From an uncultured Flavobacteriaceae bacterium (GTDB taxonomy: Bacteria > Bacteroidota > Bacteroidia > Flavobacteriales > Flavobacteriaceae): a stretch of 64,000 nucleotides of DNA. Position 1 is the stretch's first letter. Each line of letters starts with the position of its first letter. Location of the stretch: positions 124,001 through 188,000 of the forward strand of contig CANLCJ010000002.1 of assembly GCA_947489085.1 (NCBI GenBank), given 5' to 3'. Below are positions 8,572 to 16,165 of the stretch, one piece after another. A model generated the notes under the pieces. That model ran no database searches and had not been told where the DNA came from. It saw only the letters and a list, made by a program, of their open reading frames with translations. The position numbers were made by a program, and so were the translations under genes.

Positions 8572-11500
8572 TTATTTATTAAAATATTGTAGTTGAAATG
8601 TACTTTCTAAATAATTTATTAATGCTTCTTGAGCTTGTAATTCAGATTGGATAGCTTCTTTTATGAGTTGTGTAAATCCTGTATAATCTACCTCGCCTTC
8701 TCTATAGGCAAATAAAGCACCCACTTTTTGTTCTTTTACAAGTGGTAAAACCTCATTTTTATAGAAAAGCCAAGAGGTCTTCCATTTTTGATAATTCTCT
8801 TTTGATTGTAGAAACTTGGATTGTACTTCTTGTTTTTTAAACTGAATGTTCGTTTCGGCAATTTCCTTATCTATTTTTGCAGTTTTAACTTTTGCTTTAT
8901 TTGTACCAGACAAAAAAGGAATAGAAACACCTGCTTGATACGTATAAAAACCTGAATTTCCATTTACATTTTGTAAACCACCTTGAAGATTTAACTTGGG
9001 TAAGTTATCTGCTTTGGCAGCTTTATATGTTGCTTCTGCTTCTGACACTTGTAATTGTGCTAGACCATATAAGGGATGTTCTTCTATGCTAAAAGTATCA
9101 ACATCAATTTCATTGGTTATTTCAAAATCATTTGGAACCGTATAGAACGTATCAGAAACCAGCCATAGGTTTAACTGTTGTAATGCAATATTGTATTCAC
9201 TTTTTGATTGCATAAATTTATTTTGAATCTGTAAGGCTTGATTTTTAGCTGCTGAATATTCTAACATAGAAATAGCTTCAACTTCATAATTTAATGCTAC
9301 TGCTTTTTCAAAATTGGTATATATAGAATCTAATTCTTTGTATAATTTATAATTCCTTTTACTCTGCAAGGCATTTGCCCACGCCTTTTTCACTTCCAAT
9401 TCTAAATCTAATTCTGAAAGCTGAAACGCCTTTTGAGCTAATTGAATGCGTTGTTCTTGCAATCGCTTTTTTGCAGAAATACCGAACACATCAATGTTGC
9501 TTTGACCAATTCCTATAGTTGTATAAATACCATTTCCGTTATTAATTTCCTCGCCTCCAGTAAAAATTTGAGTCGTTCCAAAATCATAAGCTGTACTTTT
9601 TAACTGTTCTTGTTTTCTAATTTCTAATTGCTTTTGTTTTAAAAGTGGAAAATTTTCTTTTGATAATTTAACCGCTTCATTCATTGAAATAGTTGGCAAT
9701 GTATCGTTAACTACTTGTGCGTTTCCTGTTATTGGCAACAAAAGCATTAAAGCTACCATAGCAGTAACTGTAATTATTTTTTTGTCTGCTCTAAACTTGA
9801 ATGATTTGTTTTCTACCCAATGATATAATATAGGTAAAACGAACAATGTTAATAATGTAGACGTTAATAAACCACCAATTACAACCGTTGCTAAAGGCCG
9901 TTGTACTTCTGCACCAGCTGATGCAGAAATTGCCATAGGTAAAAACCCTAAAACATCTGTAAAAGCGGTTAGCATAATTGGTCTAATTCTTCGTTTTGTT
10001 CCCTCTATAATTCTATCTTTAAGATTGGTAACACCTTCATCTTTCAACTCATTCAAACCACTAATCATTACTAATCCATTTAAAACCGCAACACCAAATA
10101 AAACAATAAAACCAACTCCTGCTGAAATACTAAATGGCATATCTCGTAACCACAATGCTACGACACCACCAATGGTTGCCATAGGTATTGCGATATAAAT
10201 CATTAAGGTTTGTGGCAAGGATTTTAAAGCAAAATATATGAGCACAAAAATGAGTAATAACGCAATTGGCACAACGGTTTGCAATCGGTTACTTGCGCGT
10301 TCTAAATTTTCAAATGCTCCACCATACCTAATAAAATATCCTGATGGTAATTCAAGTTTAGCATCTAACTTGGATTTTATTTCTGTTACCAACGATTTTA
10401 CATCACGTCCTCTTACATTAATACCAACATAGGTTCTTCTGTTTGTATTATCCCTACTTATTTGCATTGGACCGGCTTTGTAGCTTATATCTGCAACTTC
10501 ACGAAGTGGAATTTGAGTACCAGATGGTAAATTGATGTACAAGTTTTGAACATCTGAAATATCCTTTCGGTTTTGAGAATTTAATCTTACTACTAAATCG
10601 AATCGTTTTTCGCCTTCAAAAATAATTCCTGCTGTACCGCCTGCAAAAGCAGATTGAACGATTTGATTCAAGGTATTTATTTGCAGTCCGTATTGGGACA
10701 ATTTATTTCTATTGTACGTAATGGTCATTTGTGGTAACCCTGTTGTGGCTTCCGCTTTCATATCTCCAATTCCATCTGTACCTGCAATAATTTTGGATAT
10801 TTCTTCAGCTTTTTGAGAGAGTATATTTATATCTTCTCCATAAAGTTTTATAGCAATATCCTCTCTGACACCTTCAAGTAATTCATTAAAGCGCATTTCG
10901 ATAGGTTGTGTAAATTCATAGTTAACACCAGGAACCATTTCAACCGCTTCTTTCATCTTCTCTATCAATTCATCTTTTGAAGTAGCTGTTGTCCATTCAC
11001 TTTTTGGTTTCAAAATCACAAAAACATCTGCCAAATCCATTGGCATTGGATCTGTTGGTATTTCGGCAACACCAATTCGACTTACAATTTTTTCAACTTC
11101 TGGAAACTTTGCTTTTACAATTTGTTCAATCTTTGTCGTCGTTTCAATAGTTTCTGTAAGGGAACTGCCTGGTTTTAAAATGGCGTGAAATGCAATATCG
11201 CCTTCATCGAGTTGTGGGATGAACTCGCCTCCCATTCGACTAAACATAAAAACTGTTAGTCCGAATAGCACGACTGCAATGCCTATAATCCATTTTCCTT
11301 TTTGTATCGCTTTAACTAATATAGGTTGGTATTTTTCTTCTACCCAATGCACAAATTTATCGCCATAAGATTTTTTGTCTGACTTTGGTGCTCTTAAAAC
11401 CAAGGCAGACATCATTGGCACATACGTCAAACAAAGTACCATTGCACCAATCATTGCAAAAATGAAAGTCAATGCCATCGGTTTGAACATTTTTCCTTCA

Positions 11501-12906
11501 ATCCCTTCTAATGCCAAAATAGGCAAGAAGACAATTAGAATAATTAGCTGACCAAAAAAGGCTGCATTCATCATTTTTTTTGAAGCATTAGAAGCCACTT
11601 TATCTCTTTCTTTTGCAGTAAGTTTCTTCTTTTTTAGCACTTGTGATGCAATAAGAAAAACGGTACTTTCTACTATAATTACTGCACCATCGACAATAAT
11701 ACCGAAATCTATTGCTCCTAAACTCATTAGGTTAGCCCATACATCAAACACATTCATAAGTATAAATGCAAACAACAACGATAATGGAATAGTGGATGCG
11801 ACTATTAAACCACCTCGCCAATTTCCTAATAAAAAGATGAGTACAAATATTACTATTAATGCACCTTCAATTAGGTTTGTTGCTACAGTTGATGTAGTTT
11901 CTGCTATTAACTTACTTCGGTCTAATAAAGGTTCAATAATAACACCTTCTGGCAATGATTTTTCGATTTGAGCCATGCGCTCTTTTACATTTTCAATAAC
12001 ATCGTTTGAATTTGCGCCTTTAAGCATCATTACCAAACCACCTACAACTTCTCCTTCTCCATCTTGTGTTAATGCACCATAACGAATAGCTGAACCAAAT
12101 TGTACTTTGGCAATATCGCCAATAGTTATAGGAATATTATTGACGTTTCTTACTGTGATTTTTTTAATATCATCCAAACTACGCACTAAACCTTCGCCAC
12201 GAATAAAATTGGCTTGATGGTTCTTTTCGATATATGCACCACCTGTATTTTGATTGTTGTTTTCTAGAGCCTCAAAGACATCGGTAATTGTTAATCCGAT
12301 TGCTCGCAACTCATTCGGATCAACAGCGACTTCATATTGCTTAATTTTTCCGCCAATAGCATTAACTTCAACAACACCTTCTACCATTGCCATTTGACGC
12401 TGTACTATCCAATCTTGCATGGTGCGCAAATCAGTAACTGAATATTTCTCTTTGTATTCTGGTTTGACTTTAAGTGTGTATTGATATATTTCTCCTAGAC
12501 CAGATGAAATAGGACCCATTGAAGGTTCTCCGAATCCCTCGGGAATTTGTTCTTTAATGTCGTTGAGTTTTTCAGCGACTAATTGGCGTGGCAGATACGT
12601 TCCCATATCATCGTCAAAAACAATGGTAACGACTGATAAGCCAAAACGAGAAATTGAACGAATTTCTTGGACATTAGGTAGATTGCTCATTGCTACCTCT
12701 ACTGGATAGGTTATGATTTGCTCAATATCCTCTGTTCCTAAATTTGGTGCTTGCGTAATGACTTGTACTTGGTTGTTGGTAATATCTGGTACCGCATCTA
12801 TAGGTACTTGAGTCATACTCCAAATACCAGCTCCAACAATGGTAAGCGTTAGCAAACCAATAATGAATTTGTTATTGATTGAAAAATCAATGATTTTATT
12901 AATCAT
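8572..12906 (-). CDS. czcA: CzcA-type heavy-metal RND pump fused to a TolC-type channel
   Basis: 1444 residues. Residues 1 to about 1035 are a full heavy-metal-efflux RND permease: the N-terminal helix, VPIDAVPDITNNQVQV near residue 35, two large periplasmic loops, and twelve membrane segments. Acidic residues lie in the fourth helix region (GAIDFGIIVDGAVIIVE), typical of HME-RND proton relays. Residues about 1040-1064 look like a signal peptide (basic KK, then a hydrophobic run ending GNAQ). Residues 1065-1444 are a TolC/CzcC-type outer-membrane factor with heptad-rich coiled coils. The pump exports Zn, Cd, Co or Cu-type ions by proton antiport. Fusion of CzcA and CzcC is seen in Bacteroidetes. 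The internal signal-like segment suggests processing into two polypeptides, which is inference. Confidence 0.9.
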   Translation of the reverse strand: MINKIIDFSINNKFIIGLLTLTIVGAGIWSMTQVPIDAVPDITNNQVQVITQAPNLGTEDIEQIITYPVEVAMSNLPNVQEIRSISRFGLSVVTIVFDDDMGTYLPRQLVAEKLNDIKEQIPEGFGEPSMGPISSGLGEIYQYTLKVKPEYKEKYSVTDLRTMQDWIVQRQMAMVEGVVEVNAIGGKIKQYEVAVDPNELRAIGLTITDVFEALENNNQNTGGAYIEKNHQANFIRGEGLVRSLDDIKKITVRNVNNIPITIGDIAKVQFGSAIRYGALTQDGEGEVVGGLVMMLKGANSNDVIENVKERMAQIEKSLPEGVIIEPLLDRSKLIAETTSTVATNLIEGALIVIFVLIFLLGNWRGGLIVASTIPLSLLFAFILMNVFDVWANLMSLGAIDFGIIVDGAVIIVESTVFLIASQVLKKKKLTAKERDKVASNASKKMMNAAFFGQLIILIVFLPILALEGIEGKMFKPMALTFIFAMIGAMVLCLTYVPMMSALVLRAPKSDKKSYGDKFVHWVEEKYQPILVKAIQKGKWIIGIAVVLFGLTVFMFSRMGGEFIPQLDEGDIAFHAILKPGSSLTETIETTTKIEQIVKAKFPEVEKIVSRIGVAEIPTDPMPMDLADVFVILKPKSEWTTATSKDELIEKMKEAVEMVPGVNYEFTQPIEMRFNELLEGVREDIAIKLYGEDINILSQKAEEISKIIAGTDGIGDMKAEATTGLPQMTITYNRNKLSQYGLQINTLNQIVQSAFAGGTAGIIFEGEKRFDLVVRLNSQNRKDISDVQNLYINLPSGTQIPLREVADISYKAGPMQISRDNTNRRTYVGINVRGRDVKSLVTEIKSKLDAKLELPSGYFIRYGGAFENLERASNRLQTVVPIALLLIFVLIYFALKSLPQTLMIYIAIPMATIGGVVALWLRDMPFSISAGVGFIVLFGVAVLNGLVMISGLNELKDEGVTNLKDRIIEGTKRRIRPIMLTAFTDVLGFLPMAISASAGAEVQRPLATVVIGGLLTSTLLTLFVLPILYHWVENKSFKFRADKKIITVTAMVALMLLLPITGNAQVVNDTLPTISMNEAVKLSKENFPLLKQKQLEIRKQEQLKSTAYDFGTTQIFTGGEEINNGNGIYTTIGIGQSNIDVFGISAKKRLQEQRIQLAQKAFQLSELDLELEVKKAWANALQSKRNYKLYKELDSIYTNFEKAVALNYEVEAISMLEYSAAKNQALQIQNKFMQSKSEYNIALQQLNLWLVSDTFYTVPNDFEITNEIDVDTFSIEEHPLYGLAQLQVSEAEATYKAAKADNLPKLNLQGGLQNVNGNSGFYTYQAGVSIPFLSGTNKAKVKTAKIDKEIAETNIQFKKQEVQSKFLQSKENYQKWKTSWLFYKNEVLPLVKEQKVGALFAYREGEVDYTGFTQLIKEAIQSELQAQEALINYLESTFQLQYFNK

Positions 12907-13003
12907 AGAATTATAGTTATAATGAATTTATAAATAAAGAATAGTTACCAAAGAGTATCGATGGTAGCATAGATTTATAATACACCTGCGTAGCAGGTAT
13001 TCA

Positions 13004-13315
13004 TTACACTTGTGGTGGTTGTAAAACGGAATTTGTGAAGTCTTTTTCTGAACCGCTTAGGTATAAAACATCTTTTGTGGAAATAAAAGATATGTCTAAT
13101 TTTAAATCTGGAATATCAAAATGTACAGCACTTATATGGCAGCATTGACAAATACAAAAAGGCGAACATAAATCTGAATCTTGATGTTGATGGTCATTGT
13201 CCATTCCTTGTGAAATTTCTGTTTGAACCTCATTATCAAGCGTAACATTATCTTCGCAGGGTGCTAAATTAAGCGCGAAAATATAAATTGATAATATAAA
13301 AGCTAAAAACTTCAT
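13004..13315 (-). CDS. DUF6660-type small His/Cys-rich exported protein
   Basis: 103 residues from the second of two adjacent ATG codons. The start region MKFLAFILSIYIFALNLAPCEDN is signal-peptide-like. A His/Asp stretch (DNDHQHQDSD) and a cysteine cluster (CSPFCICQCCHIS) follow. The pattern matches DUF6660, a small Bacteroidetes family found next to heavy-metal RND operons. It probably sits in the periplasm or membrane and may bind metal; no function is known. A TATCTTTG promoter box on the minus strand (13321-13328) is only 5 bases from the start, and the palindrome TGCAATGGTATTGCA is just upstream, so the transcript would be almost leaderless and probably metal-regulated. It lies 97 bases upstream of czcA and may be the first gene of that operon. 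Confidence 0.72.
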   Translation of the reverse strand: MKFLAFILSIYIFALNLAPCEDNVTLDNEVQTEISQGMDNDHQHQDSDLCSPFCICQCCHISAVHFDIPDLKLDISFISTKDVLYLSGSEKDFTNSVLQPPQV

Positions 13316-13320
13316 CATAG

Positions 13321-13355
13321 CAAAGATATAAATTATTTAATGCAATGGTATTGCA
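13321..13355 (-). promoter_or_regulatory. Promoter -7 box and palindromic operator before DUF6660/czc operon
   Basis: On the minus strand TATCTTTG (13321-13328) matches the Bacteroidetes -7 consensus TAnnTTTG. Immediately upstream lies the perfect palindrome TGCAAT-GGT-ATTGCA (13341-13355), positioned between the -7 and -33 elements where a repressor would block polymerase. A related, less symmetric site (TGCAATGGAAGTGCAAT) lies at about 6927-6943 upstream of the ICMT-like gene. Both are good candidates for the Fur-family regulator encoded at 6946-7359; that link is inferred. Confidence 0.5.
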
Positions 13356-13382
13356 AATAACGCTAGTATGATTTTTTTATAA

Positions 13383-13413
13383 TAGAAGAGCCTTAAATAA
13401 CAAGGCTCTTCTA
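13383..13413 (-). terminator. Hairpin terminator after the MerP-like gene
   Basis: Perfect 12-bp inverted repeat (TAGAAGAGCCTT and its complement) with a 7-base loop, located about 50 bases downstream of the MerP-like lipoprotein stop on the minus strand. An AT-rich tract follows in that direction. It separates that transcript from the DUF6660/czc operon. Confidence 0.6.
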
Positions 13414-13462
13414 TATTTATTATTAATGGTCATGGTCTGAATGATCCTCTTCCTTTATCTCC

Positions 13463-13861
13463 TTATTGATTCATCATCATTTCGTGGTCGTATTGACAAC
13501 ATCCTGGTAGGTTACTGTATGCATCTTCATCTCCTGAAACTTTTTCTGTATCGTAACCTGATGCTGCTATTGCTTTGTGAATTGCCATTGCATCTGTTTT
13601 AGCATCATCAAAAGACACATCTATTTTCTTTTTATCGACATCCCATGTTGCATTAGCAACACCTTCAACTTTGTTAGCAGCTTTTTCGATGGTTTTTTTA
13701 CACATTCCACAATTACCTCTAACACCAAAAGATATGTCTACCATAGCCATGTCTTTAGATACTTCCGTTTTTGTTTCTGTTGTTTCTTGCTTGGTTTCGT
13801 TTTTACAACTCGTTAAACCTATAGCCATAATTACAGCTACACTTAAAATTACTTTTTTCAT
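13463..13861 (-). CDS. HMA-domain (MerP-like) lipoprotein
   Basis: 132 residues. It starts with a lipoprotein signal (VIMAIGLTSCKNE, lipobox cysteine at about residue 19) and a Thr/Lys/Glu linker. An HMA metal-binding domain follows from about residue 41 to 110, but with GNCGMC in place of the usual GMTCxxC. The C-terminus has GCCQYDHEMMM, another possible metal site. The family captures soft metals such as Cu(I) or Hg(II) in the periplasm. It lies 35 bases downstream of the CusB-type adaptor gene and ends the cus-like operon, before a terminator. Directly after the stop, another frame encodes a His-rich stretch (EEDHSDHDH), which suggests the original tail was lost by a frameshift. Confidence 0.82.
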   Translation of the reverse strand: MKKVILSVAVIMAIGLTSCKNETKQETTETKTEVSKDMAMVDISFGVRGNCGMCKKTIEKAANKVEGVANATWDVDKKKIDVSFDDAKTDAMAIHKAIAASGYDTEKVSGDEDAYSNLPGCCQYDHEMMMNQ

Positions 13862-13896
13862 TGTTAAAAAATTTAATTGTTATTATTTGATTTTTA

Positions 13897-15675
13897 TTAT
13901 TCTATTACTTGTTTTACTTCTCCACAGGTTAGCATTGCACCACCAAAATATGGATTGATTACTTTTTCTTCCCTGCTCAACCAGTACGCACCGTTGTTAT
14001 CGTCTACCATCGGACAAAACTCAACAAAGACTTTTTCATTGATACCAAATGTCTGAATCGCGCTAATTAAATATGATGAAAGATGCTTAAAATGATTTCG
14101 TTGTGATTCAATATTTGGTGCATTTGAAATTGATGTGGCAGATGCTTTTATTTCTTTTTCTAATGACATCCAATGACCATGAGCCTCTTTATCTTTTAAT
14201 AGCTTCATATCAACTTTAGATAAATTACCCAGTAGTCTTTTTGATTCAGTTATTACGTTATTAGATTCATCTTTAAGTAAAGCATCTTTTAATTTGATAT
14301 AATCATTAAAAACGACTTTCAATTGATTCTGAAAACCCTTGGACACTTTTACCCTCTCATTCATATTAGAATGATTCGCGTTATTTGCTGAAGGATTATT
14401 TTCCATTCCAAGATGTCCTTCATGACCAGTAATAACTTTTCCGCCTTCTTTATTCATCATTGATTTTTTACCTTGTAATTGCGCTGCTGCATCAACGGTA
14501 AATGTTCCATTTGTTACTATCTCATCATCAATTTTCAAACCCTCTAACACTTCATAATTATCGCCAATTTGATTCCCTAATGTAATTTTTCGCATTTCAA
14601 AAACAGGTTGAGCAGGGTCTGTTTTTATATAGACAACTGAACGTTCTCCAGTCCATAAAACGGCTGTGGATGGAATGGTTAATGCTTGTTCTTTACTTGA
14701 AGTCATCCCTTTAACTTTTCCTTCAACAAACATTCCTGGCTTAAAAACATCCTGTTTATTATTAAGTATCGCTCGTAATTTTACAGTTCTTGTTCTGGTA
14801 TCTAAAACAGGGTCTATAAAATCTACTTTAGCTTCAAATTCTTTATTAGCATAAGCATTGGTAGTGACTAAAATCTTTTGTCCTTTTTTAAATAAATCGA
14901 TTTGATTTTCATACACATCAAAATTTGCCCAAACTGTACTTAGATTTGCTATTTTGAGCAAAGGTTGGCCTTGTTTGATATAATCGCCTTGTTCTACTAA
15001 TTTTTCAGAAACTGTTCCTGAAACCGTTGCATAGACAGGAAAGTTTTCTTTAACCTTACCAGAAATTTCAATTTGATTAATTTGATTTTCAGAGAGCTTC
15101 CATAATTTTAATTTGTTGCGCACAGCTTTATATAATGCAGGTTGTGATTCTTTTAATGAAGCTGCTGTAATGAGTTCTTGTTGCGCTGCATATAATTCGG
15201 GCGAATAGATAGTTGCCAATAACTGTCCTTTTCCAACTTCCTCGCCTGTAAAACTCACATTTAGACGTTCTATTCTTCCTGAAAAATAACTGACTTGAAC
15301 GGCATTGGCTTCTTCATTCTCTACAATTTTTCCAGATAATTTAACTGTATTATCTTCTACTTTACCATTGCCAACTATAGAGGTTTGAATATTTGCCAAT
15401 GCCATAGCGTTTTCTGTAAGCTTGAATTGGTCTGCTAATAAGCCGTCAGCACTACTTGCTGCAGGAATTAAATCCATCCCGCAAATTGGGCAATCTCCAG
15501 CTTCTGATTGCATAATCTGTGGATGCATAGAACACGTCCACATTTGATTAACTTCAGATACCGCATTGTGATTATGTTCAGTTTCTTTAGTAGATGAATT
15601 ACCAAATAGAAACCATCCTAACAAAAGTCCAACTGCTAATATCCCTATGTAAATGACTATTTTATTATTTTTCAT
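13897..15675 (-). CDS. cusB: CusB-type RND adaptor with heavy-metal-binding and DUF3347 domains
   Basis: 592 residues. One N-terminal membrane anchor (IVIYIGILAVGLLLGWFLF) is followed by a heavy-metal-binding module, WTCSMHPQIM...CPICGMDL, near residues 46-72. The membrane-fusion core then runs to about residue 400, with lipoyl, hairpin and beta-barrel parts. A C-terminal domain (about 440-590) fits DUF3347, with VEFCPMVDDNNGAYWLS as its conserved block. The module combination is characteristic of copper/silver efflux adaptors in Bacteroidetes. The protein would pass periplasmic metal to the CusA-type pump encoded upstream. Its start overlaps the preceding DUF305 gene by 11 bases, so the two are translated from one transcript. 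Confidence 0.88.
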   Translation of the reverse strand: MKNNKIVIYIGILAVGLLLGWFLFGNSSTKETEHNHNAVSEVNQMWTCSMHPQIMQSEAGDCPICGMDLIPAASSADGLLADQFKLTENAMALANIQTSIVGNGKVEDNTVKLSGKIVENEEANAVQVSYFSGRIERLNVSFTGEEVGKGQLLATIYSPELYAAQQELITAASLKESQPALYKAVRNKLKLWKLSENQINQIEISGKVKENFPVYATVSGTVSEKLVEQGDYIKQGQPLLKIANLSTVWANFDVYENQIDLFKKGQKILVTTNAYANKEFEAKVDFIDPVLDTRTRTVKLRAILNNKQDVFKPGMFVEGKVKGMTSSKEQALTIPSTAVLWTGERSVVYIKTDPAQPVFEMRKITLGNQIGDNYEVLEGLKIDDEIVTNGTFTVDAAAQLQGKKSMMNKEGGKVITGHEGHLGMENNPSANNANHSNMNERVKVSKGFQNQLKVVFNDYIKLKDALLKDESNNVITESKRLLGNLSKVDMKLLKDKEAHGHWMSLEKEIKASATSISNAPNIESQRNHFKHLSSYLISAIQTFGINEKVFVEFCPMVDDNNGAYWLSREEKVINPYFGGAMLTCGEVKQVIE

Positions 15676-16147
15676 TCTCTAATCTTTTTATCATTGCTTT
15701 CATGTCTTCTATTTCTTTTCGTTGCGCTTCAATAATATCATCTGCCAGCTTTCTAACTTCTGGGTCTTGAATATCTGCACGCTCACTTGTAAGTATAGCA
15801 ATTGAATGGTGTGGAATCATCCCTTTTAACCAAAGTACGTCTCCTACAATTGGTGCTTGTGCTCTAACTAATCCTAACGCACTAATAAAAAGCACTAGAC
15901 TCCCTATAAGTATTGCCATATTTTTCTTTTTGTTTTTATACATTTTCAGCATGAATAATAGCATAATTACTGCCATTGTTGAAATCCCTAAGCAAACCAT
16001 ATAAAAACGAGTCAAGCTGAAATATATGTGGTCTACGGCATAGGTATTTAAGTACATTGTTATATACATAGCTATAAATGATAACCCTAACATTAAAAAA
16101 AATGTTTTATAGTTTCCTTTATTTGAGTGTTGATTTGAATTTTCCAT
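15665..16147 (-). CDS. DUF305-type membrane protein
   Basis: 160 residues. Three hydrophobic segments occupy about residues 14-110. The C-terminal part has the DUF305 core WLKGMIPHHSIAILTSERADIQDPEVRKLA, with the paired histidines of the MIPHH motif, followed by a charged helix. DUF305 proteins are four-helix ferritin-like domains that often sit in copper-resistance clusters and may bind metal through those histidines; their role is unproven. The gene is in tight series with copA (18 bases upstream) and the CusB adaptor (overlapping its end). Confidence 0.82.
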   Translation of the reverse strand: MENSNQHSNKGNYKTFFLMLGLSFIAMYITMYLNTYAVDHIYFSLTRFYMVCLGISTMAVIMLLFMLKMYKNKKKNMAILIGSLVLFISALGLVRAQAPIVGDVLWLKGMIPHHSIAILTSERADIQDPEVRKLADDIIEAQRKEIEDMKAMIKRLENEK

Positions 16148-16165
16148 AATTATTTGATTTTATAT

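Noticed and set aside
8285-8596. Plus-strand frame over the czcB start
   Set aside because: Antisense of the His/Glu-rich czcB leader; the cysteine and histidine content is a by-product of that region's base composition.
10238-10432. Plus-strand ORFs across the metal-resistance block
   Set aside because: These and similar 60-110 codon frames are antisense shadows of the large RND, ATPase and adaptor genes, with no start context or family resemblance.
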